Shown one piece after another: positions 1-7,907 of a stretch of DNA of 42,861 nucleotides. Position 1 is the first letter of the stretch, and each line of letters begins with the position of its first letter. The stretch is taken from the NCBI GenBank assembly GCA_900299285.1, contig OMJF01000111.1, positions 1 through 42,861 on the forward strand, read 5' to 3'. Origin of the DNA: Anabaena sp. 54 (GTDB taxonomy: Bacteria; Cyanobacteriota; Cyanobacteriia; Cyanobacteriales; Nostocaceae). The position numbers and the translations under genes were made by a program. The notes beneath the pieces were generated by a model that did no database searches, had not been told where the DNA came from, and saw only the letters and a list, made by a program, of their open reading frames with translations.

Positions 1-446
1 ATCAAGGTGTAACAAATCTGATATCAGCCGCACCAAAAAACTTAAATCGCTTCGTGTTTGTTTCTTCCTGTGGAATTTTGCGTAAACGTCAATTTCCGTT
101 TAATATTCTCAATCTTTTTGGTGTACTTGATGCTAAAGAAAAAGCAGAAAAAGCAATCATTAATTCAGGAATACCTTATACTATCATTCGTCCTGGACGT
201 TTAATTGATGGACCCTATACATCCTATGATCTCAATACTTTACTCAAGGCTACAACCGCAGGTAAATTAAACGTTGTTTTCAAAACAGGGGATATAATTA
301 CAGGTGATTCTAGTCGTATTGATGTAGCCGCAGCTTGTGTAGAAAGTTTATTTCATCAAAGTGCTGTTAACAAAGTTTTTGAAATAGTAAATCAAGGAAA
401 TAGACCGGATATAATTGATTGGGAAAAACTATTTTCAGAATTATAA
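1..446 (+). CDS. C-terminal part of an NAD(P)-binding SDR-family protein (5' end outside window)
   Basis: The frame is open from base 3, so the gene starts before the window; the GTG at 54 is internal (VFVSSCG). The visible ~148 residues match the second half of an atypical short-chain dehydrogenase of the NmrA/NAD(P)H-binding type. They show a FVFVSS strand, a KEKAEKAI helix followed by the S-G-IPYTIIRPGRL motif, and a C-terminal RIDVAAACVESL segment. Such proteins bind NAD(P)H through an N-terminal Rossmann fold, which lies outside the window. Substrate cannot be inferred. The gene ends at TAA 444-446, and the next ~90 bases hold no gene. Confidence 0.8.
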   Translation, partial: QGVTNLISAAPKNLNRFVFVSSCGILRKRQFPFNILNLFGVLDAKEKAEKAIINSGIPYTIIRPGRLIDGPYTSYDLNTLLKATTAGKLNVVFKTGDIITGDSSRIDVAAACVESLFHQSAVNKVFEIVNQGNRPDIIDWEKLFSEL

Positions 447-512
447 ATGTGCAAATTTTCAATAATTAGGTAAGCATAATGACCTGAAAATGGGCGCAAC
501 CTATCAATCTAC

Positions 513-534
513 AAGATTGGCGATCGCCAATCTT
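513..534. repeat. 22-bp perfect palindrome centred on HIP1
   Basis: The octamer GCGATCGC sits at the centre of a perfect 22-base inverted repeat, flanked by AAGATTG and CAATCTT. It lies between the SDR gene and the higB remnant, where the start of higB would be expected. HIP1-centred palindromes are common in cyanobacteria and suggest short-repeat insertion. No protein coding is assigned here. Confidence 0.7.
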
Positions 535-539
535 CCCCT

Positions 540-821
540 AACCTATTTTATCCCACAGCAGATGCAGTAGGAAATTTTATTGTATTCAACATCAAAGGTA
601 ATTCTTATCGTTTAATTGTTACAGCATTTTTCGTTGTAATAAAGTACAGTTTGTCCGGGCAAGATGCCCACCCCACAAGAGTTTCATGATTATGATTTGT
701 ACCTCATAAAAACGAAATTTGCTGTAGTATTGATTATACAATCCAAACAGTTTACTACAAATATTTTTTAACCCATGGTGAGTATGATAAAGAAAAATGG
801 AAAAATGATCCTTTCTTTTAA
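540..821 (+). pseudogene. higB: HigB-family mRNA-interferase toxin, interrupted by a MITE and lacking its N-terminus
   Basis: Two in-frame blocks read as a HigB-type toxin. The upstream block (549-620) gives YPTADAVGNFIVFNIKGNSY followed by RLIV. The downstream block (726-821) gives SIDYTIQTVYYKYFLTH and EYDKEKWKNDPFF, then TAA. Together they form the C-terminal two-thirds of the ~100-residue family, whose members cleave ribosome-bound mRNA. Between the blocks is a 103-bp element flanked by TA. Removing it with one TA restores the codons RLIV-SIDY exactly. The 105-bp insertion keeps frame but brings a TGA at 687-689. Upstream of 540 the frame has no ATG and meets TGA at 480-482, so the start is also gone. 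The remnant ends 12 bases before higA, the usual toxin-first order. Homology is from memory of the family. Confidence 0.85.
620..726. mobile_element. 103-bp MITE (622-724) with TA target duplication, inside higB
   Basis: The element runs from CAGCATTTTTCGTT (622-635) to AACGAAATTTGCTG (711-724), which are near-perfect terminal inverted repeats. It is bordered by TA at 620-621 and 725-726. TA duplication is the hallmark of IS630/Tc1-mariner transposition, so this is best read as a non-autonomous IS630-type MITE. The interior carries GGGCAAGATGCCC (657-669) and GTACCTCAT (699-707). A second copy lies at 36390-36486, and an IS630-type transposase remnant at 27377-27556. The exact excision junction in higB independently defines the ends. 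Confidence 0.85.
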
Positions 822-833
822 CAGGAGTTAACC

Positions 834-1232
834 ATGACTATTTCCTTAGATAAAACCACCTACAGTCAATTATTAGTAGAATATCAACCCAAAGTCATCA
901 CCACCGAAGCAGAATATGATCAAGCATTAGAAACTGTGGAAAAATTAATGGCTGATCAACAGCGTACACCCGAACAAACTGCTATCCTACAATTGTTAGT
1001 CACTCTCATTGAAGAATTTGAAACTAAACACTACCCTGTTGAACCATCATCTCCCCATGCAATGTTAGAACATTTAATGGATGCTAGGGGAATTAAACAA
1101 TCTGATTTAGTAGGAGTTATTGGTTCTAAAGGTGTAGTTTCTGAGGTTGTGAATAGGAAAAGAGCAATTAGTAAAGCTCAAGCAAAAACTTTAGGAGAAT
1201 TTTTTAATGTTTCTCCGGCATTGTTTATTTAA
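834..1232 (+). CDS. higA: HigA-family helix-turn-helix antitoxin
   Basis: A protein of 132 residues. The N-terminal ~75 residues are an acidic helical region (YDQALETVEKLMADQQRTPE). A C-terminal XRE/Cro-type HTH follows at about residues 80-130, with MLEHLMDARGIKQSDL and the recognition part GSKGVVSEVVNRKRAISKAQ. This architecture matches HigA/YgjM antitoxins, which neutralise HigB and repress their own promoter. AGGAG at 823-827 lies 6 bases before the ATG. The partner toxin upstream is interrupted, so this antitoxin is probably orphaned. Its stop overlaps the end of a convergent GNAT fragment. A degenerate second copy of the HTH end lies at 18255-18462. Confidence 0.9.
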   Translation: MTISLDKTTYSQLLVEYQPKVITTEAEYDQALETVEKLMADQQRTPEQTAILQLLVTLIEEFETKHYPVEPSSPHAMLEHLMDARGIKQSDLVGVIGSKGVVSEVVNRKRAISKAQAKTLGEFFNVSPALFI

Positions 1233-1417
1233 TAGTAAAACCTGCTATTAGGTTTGTAAGCTAAAACATGAGAACCAGGCTCATCAATCAAAACAAATAC
1301 AGTTGCAATTCTTTTTTTGAGATCCTGAGATGCTTTTTTATATGGATAATTATCTAGAGTATCTTTACCACCGCAAAATTCAGTGGGGATATGCCTACGA
1401 CATTTGATTTCTCTGTC
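1229..1417 (-). pseudogene. N-terminal fragment of a GNAT acetyltransferase toxin (TacT-like)
   Basis: The minus strand reads EFCGGKDTLDNYPYKKASQ, then DLKKRIATVFVLIDEPGSHV and LAYKPN, before a stop at 1229-1231. This resembles the start of GNAT-fold toxins (F-x-CG-x-x-xLDxYL-x-x-xAxQD, then R-x-A-x-x-FVL). Those toxins acetylate charged tRNAs and are paired with DUF1778 antitoxins. The frame meets TAA (1418-1420) upstream without an ATG, and similarity ends after about 55 residues of an expected ~160. The acetyl-CoA-binding half is missing, so it is a dead fragment. No DUF1778 antitoxin is visible next to it. Confidence 0.6.
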
Positions 1418-1527
1418 TTATTTCTCTCGGTTAGTCTGCCGATAAAAAATTAAACTTGAGAGTGTAACAAAACATCAGCAAAAACCTTTGTGGTTACACC
1501 CTCAAATCGCCCAAAACTATAAAAATA

Positions 1528-1983
1528 CTAGAACAATTTTAAAGAATCCAATCTTCCTAAAACAGTCATATCTTCAGCATCTAATTCTACAGGAATCCCA
1601 CTGCGAATTAATTCCGAAAAATTCTCATTAGGAACCATAATTGTTAATGCGTAAAGACGATTTTTACCAGTATTTCTAATCAAATGAGTCCCTGTAGGTG
1701 GAACTAACAAACTATCTCCAGCCCTGATATTTACCTTTTTACCATCACAAATTACAATTCCTTCTCCTTTGAGAATAAAAAACATTTCTACAGCCCATTC
1801 ATGACGGTTTGGTGGTGTTTTTCCACCCACGTCAAAAATTTCCACACAACAAGTTAAAGAAGTATTGGCACTGGTGGAATCAAAGATAATTGCTAATCGG
1901 TTAGAGTCATGGGGACTAATACGATATGCTTGATAATCTTGAGGTGATTTGATGACTGGAATTACACAACGAGTAGTGTACAT
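1528..1983 (-). CDS. Single-domain cupin protein
   Basis: A protein of 151 residues. The cupin core lies at about residues 45-125: the first motif is around NRHEWAVEMFFILKGEG and the second includes GDSLLVPPTGTHLIRN. The histidine and glutamate of the first motif and the histidine of the second are present, so a metal site is plausible. It starts 45 bases downstream of the isochorismatase-like gene on the same strand and is probably cotranscribed with it. Cupins beside such hydrolases often act on small nitrogen compounds, but the reaction cannot be assigned from sequence. Confidence 0.85.
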   Translation of the reverse strand: MYTTRCVIPVIKSPQDYQAYRISPHDSNRLAIIFDSTSANTSLTCCVEIFDVGGKTPPNRHEWAVEMFFILKGEGIVICDGKKVNIRAGDSLLVPPTGTHLIRNTGKNRLYALTIMVPNENFSELIRSGIPVELDAEDMTVLGRLDSLKLF

Positions 1984-2028
1984 ATTCTTAATTGGTAATT
2001 GGTAATGGGTATTTTATACCCAGTTGAA

Positions 2029-2802
2029 TTAATTATTAATTGCAGTCAAAATTGCCGAAGAATCAGTGACAAAACCGAAACATTGTTGCACATTATATAA
2101 AGTTGCTAACCAACAATATTCCGGTGAAGTTGTTGCAGCACAATCTTTAACTAAAATACAGTCATATCCTAAAAAATTGGCATCAGACAAAGTTGATAAA
2201 ACACATTGATCAGCATTTACTCCAGCAAAGAATATTGTAGTTATACCCAAATTCCGTAAAATACTATCTAAAGGAGTATCCCAAAATCCACTCATGCGAT
2301 ATTTATCAACCTGGATATCTTCTGGTCGTTGTTCCAATTCGGCCACCACCGCAGCAGACCAACTTCCCTTTGTCAGTACCTTAGCACCGTTGCTGGGTAA
2401 AGCATCACCTAATCCCACACCCTCCCCCGTGGGGTTGTATACGTGCAGTAACCCGGTGCTGATATTCAATAAATCGGGACGATTTCCCCAATTTAACCAA
2501 ATTACAGGTACACCAGCAGCCCGAATTTGTGGTAATAATTGTTGCAGAGGTGCAATCGGTTTCCGGGCAGGGGTGACATCTACACCAATGTGTGCTAACC
2601 AACCATCAGGATGACAAAAATCGTTCTGCATATCAATAACAATGATAGCAGCCTTGGACAAATCCCAGCGTAGAGTTTTAGTTTCTGTTGCTAAAATAGC
2701 TGGTTGCGGGGTCTTTTGGGGACGGGTAATATCTGCAAATGTTTGATTTACTTCCCAAGCATTTGCTAGAACGCCTAATTTCCGAAGGGGTAGATTCATC
2801 AA
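2029..2802 (-). CDS. Isochorismatase-family cysteine hydrolase
   Basis: A protein of 257 residues with the family's catalytic triad: Asp57 in VIDMQNDF, Lys167 in QVDKYRMSGFWDT and Cys200 in GVNADQCV. The family includes amidases acting on ureidoacrylate, N-carbamoylsarcosine, biuret and nicotinamide. An N-terminal extension of ~50 residues precedes the core, as in ureidoacrylate/N-carbamoyl hydrolases. It is followed by the cupin gene on the same strand. Divergently upstream lie a dihydropyrimidinase-like fragment and a nucleoside transporter. That setting suggests turnover of pyrimidine or ureide nitrogen. The N-carbamoyl hydrolase role is inference. Confidence 0.85.
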   Translation of the reverse strand: MMNLPLRKLGVLANAWEVNQTFADITRPQKTPQPAILATETKTLRWDLSKAAIIVIDMQNDFCHPDGWLAHIGVDVTPARKPIAPLQQLLPQIRAAGVPVIWLNWGNRPDLLNISTGLLHVYNPTGEGVGLGDALPSNGAKVLTKGSWSAAVVAELEQRPEDIQVDKYRMSGFWDTPLDSILRNLGITTIFFAGVNADQCVLSTLSDANFLGYDCILVKDCAATTSPEYCWLATLYNVQQCFGFVTDSSAILTAINN

Positions 2803-2880
2803 TGCCAGTTCTTATCGTTGTTTAATTTATAGCTTGAACTCATGTTAAACTATCAATTACTTAATTAAGATTAAGAAATT

Positions 2881-3009
2881 ATGAACTTTACAATTAAGAA
2901 TACTTTAATTAGCGTTACAAATAGTTACAAAATAACAGATATAGAGGTTGTAAATGGTAAAATTGCCGCTATTGCCTCTAATTTAAATATCATTATGATC
3001 ACCAACTAA
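2881..3009 (+). pseudogene. N-terminal fragment of a dihydropyrimidinase/hydantoinase-like amidohydrolase
   Basis: ATG at 2881 opens 42 codons that include ISVTNSYKITDIEVVNGKIA followed by AIASNL. This fits the first beta-rich segment of dihydropyrimidinase-type enzymes (LIKNG-x-xVTA...DI-x-VENGKIAAIG). A stop follows at 3007-3009, before any metal-binding HxH motif. The catalytic barrel is absent and the next gene is an unrelated transporter. It is read as the stump of a deleted pyrimidine-ring-opening enzyme. Its position between a hydrolase of ureido compounds and a nucleoside transporter fits. Confidence 0.55.
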
Positions 3010-3164
3010 TACCATGAGATTAACGTTAAGCAGTAAAGTAGAAATTGTATTTTAAATTTAAACTTTAAAATGCCATTGAAAATTATCTGAACTAGATGAT
3101 CTCAAATTAAGTTATTCTGAAGTTTGTCCGCATTTTGTCCACAAAAAATATTAAAATACCGAAT

Positions 3165-4373
3165 ATGGAGCGTGTTATTTCTGCCCTGGGAATCTGCATT
3201 TTTATTGCCATATCCTATGCCCTTTCTGTTAACCGTAATGCTGTGCGTTGGCGGACTGTTGCTTGGGGGTTAGGATTAGAATTTGTTTTAGCTTTAGTAA
3301 TTCTGAAAACTCCTTGGGGTTTGAATTTATTTAGATCTTTAGGAAATATGGTTGATAATTTTTTAGCCTTTTCTGATGTTGGGGCAAAATTTGTCTTTGG
3401 TGAAAATTTCAAAGATCATTTTTTTGCTTTTCAAATTCTGCCAACAATCATCTTTTTCTCATCATTTATTAGTGTTCTTTACCACTATGGTATTTTGCAA
3501 AGAGTTGTCAACATTTTAGCATGGGTGATGATGAAAACCATGAAAACATCGGGTTCTGAATCTTTGTCTTGTGCGGGAAATATTTTTTTAGGACCCACAG
3601 AAGCGGCACTTATGGTCAAGCCTTATGTAGCAAGTATGACTCAATCTGAACTACACGCAGTTATGACTGGTGGTTTTGCTACTATTGCTGCTGGGGTACT
3701 AGGTGCTTATTTATCTTTTGGCATTCCCCCAGAACATTTAATTGCAGCTTTTTTTATGACTTCTCCTGTTTCTCTGATAGTATCAAAAATTATGTATCCA
3801 GAAACAGAAGTTTCGGACACTACTGGAAAAGTTAATATAGATATCAAAAGTAATTATGTTAATGTAATTGACGCAGCCACTTCTGGGGCAATAGAAGGGG
3901 TGAAATTAGCCGTTAATGTAGGTGTAATCATCATTGCTTTTTTAAGTTTATTGGCCGCTGTTAATGCCTGTTTTGCTTGGGTGGGAACTGTGTTAGGATA
4001 TCCCCAATTATCTCTAGAAGGGATATTATCTTTGATCATGTTTCCCGTAGCCTGGTTAATGGGTATACCTTGGGCTGACTGTGGACAAGTTGGGGTATTA
4101 TTAGGCAAAAAGACGATTTTAAATGAATTTATCGCCTATTTAGATTTAGGGGAAATGATCAAAAAAGAAACCATTTCTCAAAGATCAATAATTATTAGCA
4201 CCTATGCTTTATGTAACTTCGCTAATATTGGTTCTATAGGAATTACTATTGGTGGGATGACAGGAATAGCGCCAAACCGTCAAAAAGACTTAGCCAGAAT
4301 GGGTTTAAAAACCATGTTTGGCGGATTATTGGCGGGTTTTATCACTGCTGGAATTGCAGGAATCTTGATTTAA
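3165..4373 (+). CDS. nupC: Concentrative nucleoside transporter (CNT/NupC family)
   Basis: From ATG 3165 the protein has 402 residues and about ten hydrophobic segments. CNT hallmarks are visible: NxFLGPTEAALMVKPY in the substrate/ion region, then MTGGFATIAAGVLGAYLSFG, and near the end ALCNFANIGSIGITIGGMTG. CNT proteins import nucleosides with Na+ or H+ across the inner membrane. The frame is open further to a TTG at 3135, but MERVISALGI is the usual family start, so 3165 was chosen. No strong Shine-Dalgarno is seen. The neighbouring hydrolases suggest a salvage role. Confidence 0.9.
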   Translation: MERVISALGICIFIAISYALSVNRNAVRWRTVAWGLGLEFVLALVILKTPWGLNLFRSLGNMVDNFLAFSDVGAKFVFGENFKDHFFAFQILPTIIFFSSFISVLYHYGILQRVVNILAWVMMKTMKTSGSESLSCAGNIFLGPTEAALMVKPYVASMTQSELHAVMTGGFATIAAGVLGAYLSFGIPPEHLIAAFFMTSPVSLIVSKIMYPETEVSDTTGKVNIDIKSNYVNVIDAATSGAIEGVKLAVNVGVIIIAFLSLLAAVNACFAWVGTVLGYPQLSLEGILSLIMFPVAWLMGIPWADCGQVGVLLGKKTILNEFIAYLDLGEMIKKETISQRSIIISTYALCNFANIGSIGITIGGMTGIAPNRQKDLARMGLKTMFGGLLAGFITAGIAGILI

Positions 4374-4548
4374 TCAAAGCAGCATTTTCTAATTTGAAAC
4401 TAGGTTAATTTTGTACATTAAACAAGCGACGATATCTTTCAATAGTTATCCGTTCAAATGAGTTCATAATCTAACTCTTGCCAATGGTGATGAATAAATA
4501 GTATCTTATCATTTAACTAGTTTTTGCACGCTTTAATTTACCATAAAA

Positions 4549-6276
4549 ATGCCCATGATTACCACAACAAAACACCTAATAATATCCTTTATCTCCCTTG
4601 CTGCTATCCTCACAAGTCAATCTGTATCAGCTACAATTACTGTACCCCTCCGCAGCAAAAAAGGAATGGTAGTTTCTGCAAATTCCTTAGCCAGTGAAGC
4701 TGGACTTTTAATGTTAAAAAAAGGCGGAAATGCGGTAGATGCAGCAGTAGCTACAACCTTCGCTATTTCAGTAGTTGAACCTTTTTCTGCTGGTATTGGT
4801 GGCGGTGGTTTCTTGCTTTTTCATTCTCAAAAAACCGGGGAAATTAAAGCTTTAGATTTTCGAGAACGCGCACCCATTAAAGCTACTAAAAATATGTATT
4901 TAGATGCTGAAGGAAAAGTGCGAACTGGAGCGAGTATTACTGGTTATTTAGCAGTAGCAACACCGGGGACTGTAGCGGGTATGTATGAAGTTCATCGTCG
5001 TTATGGTAAGTTACCTTGGCGAGAAGTTATGAAACCTGGAATTGCACTGGCTAAAAATGGTTTTATAATTAGTGATAGGGTTGCTTGGCGTTCTTCAGCA
5101 GCTTATGAAATCCGTAAACAAGCAATACTAAAAAACCCCGCAGCTAAAAAAATATTCACTCGTCATGGTGAATATTATCAACCAGGAGAAAAATTAATTC
5201 AAACTGATTTAGCTAAAACTTTAGAAGCAATTTCTGAAAATTCCCAAAGTTTCTATAGGGGAAAAATTGCTGAAACAATAGCTTCAGACATGAAGAAAAA
5301 TGGCGGTTTAATTACTATTGAAGATCTAAAACAATATCAAGCAATCTGGCGCAATCCTGTATGTGGTAACTTTCGTAAAAGTAAAATCTGTTCTATGCCA
5401 CCACCATCATCTGGCGGAGTTCACTTATTACAAATGTTAAATATGATCGCTGACACAGACTTAAAGTCTTGGGGATGGCATCACCCCGATGCTATACATT
5501 TAATCATAGAAATAATGAAAATTGCCTATAGCGATCGCGCCGAATATTTAGGTGATCCTGATTTTGTAAAAGTCCCCATTTCCCAACTTATTAGTCCAGC
5601 TTATGCCCAAAAACGTCGCCAAGAAATTAACATGAAAATGGCAACATCCTCAACAGAAATTAAACCTGGACTCAAAACTTCAAAATTTCATGAATCCACA
5701 GAAACCAGTCATTTAAATGTAGTGGACGCAGACAGAAACGCCGTCAGTTTAACCTTCACAATTAACTTAGGTTTTGGTGCGGGAATTGTCACACCAGGAA
5801 CAGGAATAGTTTTAAATAATGAAATGGATGATTTTGCAGTAGCACCAGGAGTACCAAACGCCTTTGGTTTAGTAGGTAAGGAAGCTAATAGCATAGCACC
5901 CAAAAAAACGCCTCTTTCTAGTATGACACCCACTATTATCACCGAAAATAATCGCTTGCGCATGGCTGTCGGTGCGCCAGGTGGTAGTACAATTATCACC
6001 CAAGTATTGCAAATAATTTTGAATGTTTTAGAATATAAAATCGATGTTGGTGCGGCAGTTTCTGTCCCCCGCATACATCACCAATGGCTACCAGATGAAT
6101 TGCGAGTGGAAGCATGGGGTTTAGATGTGTTAACTAGGGAAGACTTACAACAACGGGGACATAAAATCAGGGAACCTGCACCTTGGGGTAATGCAAATGC
6201 CATCACAGTTACAGAAGATGATACCCTAGAAGCAGCGGCCGATCCTCGCGGTGATGGTTCTCCAAGAGGCTATTAA
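4549..6276 (+). CDS. ggt: Gamma-glutamyltransferase, exported
   Basis: A 575-residue proenzyme. Residues 1-28 form a Sec-type signal peptide (HLIISFISLAAILTS, cleavage near VSA), so it acts in the periplasm. The large subunit has the N-terminal GNAVDAAVA and GIGGGGF motifs. Self-cleavage is expected before Thr386 in STETSHLNVVD, which becomes the nucleophile of the small subunit. The oxyanion and substrate loops PLSSMTPT and GAPGGSTIITQV follow. It hydrolyses or transfers the gamma-glutamyl group of glutathione and related peptides, which also releases Cys-Gly as a sulfur source. It ends in a 4-base overlap with a convergent gene. Confidence 0.95.
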   Translation: MPMITTTKHLIISFISLAAILTSQSVSATITVPLRSKKGMVVSANSLASEAGLLMLKKGGNAVDAAVATTFAISVVEPFSAGIGGGGFLLFHSQKTGEIKALDFRERAPIKATKNMYLDAEGKVRTGASITGYLAVATPGTVAGMYEVHRRYGKLPWREVMKPGIALAKNGFIISDRVAWRSSAAYEIRKQAILKNPAAKKIFTRHGEYYQPGEKLIQTDLAKTLEAISENSQSFYRGKIAETIASDMKKNGGLITIEDLKQYQAIWRNPVCGNFRKSKICSMPPPSSGGVHLLQMLNMIADTDLKSWGWHHPDAIHLIIEIMKIAYSDRAEYLGDPDFVKVPISQLISPAYAQKRRQEINMKMATSSTEIKPGLKTSKFHESTETSHLNVVDADRNAVSLTFTINLGFGAGIVTPGTGIVLNNEMDDFAVAPGVPNAFGLVGKEANSIAPKKTPLSSMTPTIITENNRLRMAVGAPGGSTIITQVLQIILNVLEYKIDVGAAVSVPRIHHQWLPDELRVEAWGLDVLTREDLQQRGHKIREPAPWGNANAITVTEDDTLEAAADPRGDGSPRGY

Positions 6277-6749
6277 TTCTCTTTTTGACCATAACCTAAT
6301 TGCCAATTTTTTACTTCTTTGAGATCATTGATTTTACCTGTGAGAATAAACTTAATTGCAGTGCGTGTTTGTAAATATGCTTTTACTAAATAATGTCCCG
6401 GTTCAGCGTTAATTCTAGCTATAGTTTGACTACGATTTGCTACAACTCCGCAGAAGGTTTGATTGACTGGTAAATTAACTCTAATTAAAGGATCATGTGA
6501 ATAATTATTTGGTAGCATAAACACAGCATATACATGATGTTGACCTAACCATGGACGAACTACAATTTTCTCAGGATGAATATAATATTTTGTACTTTCG
6601 CTAATCATAAATCCCCCATTTTCACAAGGAAAATTTGGTAATTTATGCCAAAATTTCACCAATCTAATCATGAAAAATATCATTCCCAATAAAGCCAAAG
6701 TAAACAGTAAATAAGAGATTTGACGTTTTCGCATTGCTAATATTAACAA
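6273..6749 (-). CDS. Unrecognised membrane-anchored protein
   Basis: A protein of 158 residues that I do not recognise. One N-terminal membrane segment (about residues 12-30, ISYLLFTLALLGMIFFMIRL) is followed by a ~125-residue soluble region with two cysteines (PCENGG, TFCGVV). The second half has alternating hydrophobic residues suggesting a beta-sandwich (PGHYLVKAYLQTRTAIKFIL). The topology suggests an exported or periplasmic anchored domain. An alternative start at the second Met (6734) is possible. It converges on ggt with a 4-base overlap, so the two genes share a termination region. Confidence 0.65.
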   Translation of the reverse strand: MLILAMRKRQISYLLFTLALLGMIFFMIRLVKFWHKLPNFPCENGGFMISESTKYYIHPEKIVVRPWLGQHHVYAVFMLPNNYSHDPLIRVNLPVNQTFCGVVANRSQTIARINAEPGHYLVKAYLQTRTAIKFILTGKINDLKEVKNWQLGYGQKEN

Positions 6750-7111
6750 CTAGATTTTTTACTGATGCTTTTTATTGTACTCAATTATTTTTAATCATGG
6801 TGTAGGATTGATAACGATATTTGCATCTCTTTGATTTTCGGAAATATCTAATCAAGTAAATATACCTTTATTCATTTTGAATTGCAGATAATTTATGGTA
6901 AATTGTGGCTGGTTTTTAAATAATATCCTCACAATGATTTGAGACTAAATGTAGTTTAAATTACTAAACAAGTATGTAATAACTAGGCAATAACTATTTA
7001 AGATGTAATTATTTGTACTTATAGACTGAAAGGGATTAACCCAGAAAATTTCTTGTCATTAAATTCCCATTAAATTCAAAAAGTATGTTATAGTGTTAAA
7101 AACATAAGCAA
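6750..7111. other. AT-rich intergenic region before the tRNA
   Basis: No coding similarity is visible on either strand. A TATAGT hexamer at 7089-7094, 18 bases before the tRNA, is a reasonable -10 box for it; no convincing -35 partner was found at normal spacing. Confidence 0.4.
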
Positions 7112-7184
7112 GGGCGCGTGGCTCAGTGGATAGAGCAACAGGTTCCGGTCCTGTGGGTCGGGGGTTCAAGTCCCTCCGCGCTCA
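7112..7184 (+). tRNA. tRNA-Arg (anticodon CCG)
   Basis: A full cloverleaf can be drawn by eye. The acceptor stem GGGCGCG/CGCGCTC has one G-T pair. The D arm is GCTC-AGTGGATA-GAGC. The anticodon arm is ACAGG-TTCCGGT-CCTGT with anticodon CCG, reading the Arg codon CGG. The T arm is GGGGG-TTCAAGT-CCCTC and the discriminator is A. The 3' CCA is not encoded. A weak hairpin (AAACTC/GAGTTT, 7189-7204) follows directly and may mark the 3' end. Confidence 0.96.
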
Positions 7185-7236
7185 TTTTAAACTCTATTGA
7201 GTTTTAAGTTTGGTTTCACACAACTTTTCATGGTTT

Positions 7237-7869
7237 ATGATGTCTTATTCCACTCAAACCCATAATAACTCCAATATTTGGGCAGTTACTACTGATTTAA
7301 CTATTCTCCGTCATCAGCTACTAGATTTATTTTGTCAGCTTGCTTATCAAGAGGGTGATTTTGTTCTCTCTTCTGGACAACGTAGTTCTTACTATATTAA
7401 TGGGAAACAAGTAACACTTCATCCCCAGGGCGCTTTAGCCATGGCGAGACTATTGTTACATATCTTACCTGAAGATACTCAGGCTGTAGCTGGTTTAACT
7501 TTAGGGGCTGATCCTATTGTATCAGCAGTGAGTGTGGTTTCTGTCTATGAAAATAGACCGATACCAGCTTTAATCATTCGTAAGGAAGCCAAAGGGCATG
7601 GTACAATGGCTTACATTGAAGGTCCGAGTTTACCCCAGGGTGCGAAAGTCGTAGTTTTGGAAGATGTGGTAACAACTGGACAATCTGCACTCAAAGCCGT
7701 GGAGAGATTACAGGCAGCAGGTTATACTGTAAATAGTGTAATTTCACTGATAGATAGGTTGCAAGGTGGTGGGGCGTTATATGAGTCTGCTGGGTTGCAA
7801 TTTCAGGCTTTATTTACGATTCAGGATCTTCAAGAACGCTATCGAGAAATTAGATCTCTGATAGAGTGA
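7237..7869 (+). CDS. pyrE: Orotate phosphoribosyltransferase
   Basis: Converts orotate and PRPP to orotidine 5'-monophosphate in pyrimidine synthesis. The PRPP-binding signature VVVLEDVVTTGQSAL is present, and the N-terminal GDFVLSSGQRSSYYINGK segment is diagnostic of PyrE. A flexible-loop IIRKEAKGHGTMAYIEG also matches. The frame is open from TTG 7210, but ATG 7237 (MMSYSTQTHNN) gives a usual-length protein of 210 residues, so it is preferred; ATG 7240 is equally possible. It lies 52 bases after tRNA-Arg and is a typical housekeeping enzyme. Confidence 0.93.
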   Translation: MMSYSTQTHNNSNIWAVTTDLTILRHQLLDLFCQLAYQEGDFVLSSGQRSSYYINGKQVTLHPQGALAMARLLLHILPEDTQAVAGLTLGADPIVSAVSVVSVYENRPIPALIIRKEAKGHGTMAYIEGPSLPQGAKVVVLEDVVTTGQSALKAVERLQAAGYTVNSVISLIDRLQGGGALYESAGLQFQALFTIQDLQERYREIRSLIE

Positions 7870-7907
7870 GCAATATTGGTAACATGGTGTGGTGGGTGAC
7901 GCTGTTG

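Noticed and set aside
2294..2614. Plus-strand ORF opposite the isochorismatase gene
   Set aside because: It lies fully antisense to a gene with an intact catalytic triad and shows no recognisable protein pattern.
3135..3164. TTG 3135 as the start of the nucleoside transporter
   Set aside because: The ten extra residues (MSTKNIKIPN) are not typical, and ATG 3165 matches the usual family start.
4374..4548. Minus-strand mini-ORF (MNSFERITIERYRRLFNVQN)
   Set aside because: Twenty codons with no family match and no ribosome binding context; not supportable as a gene.
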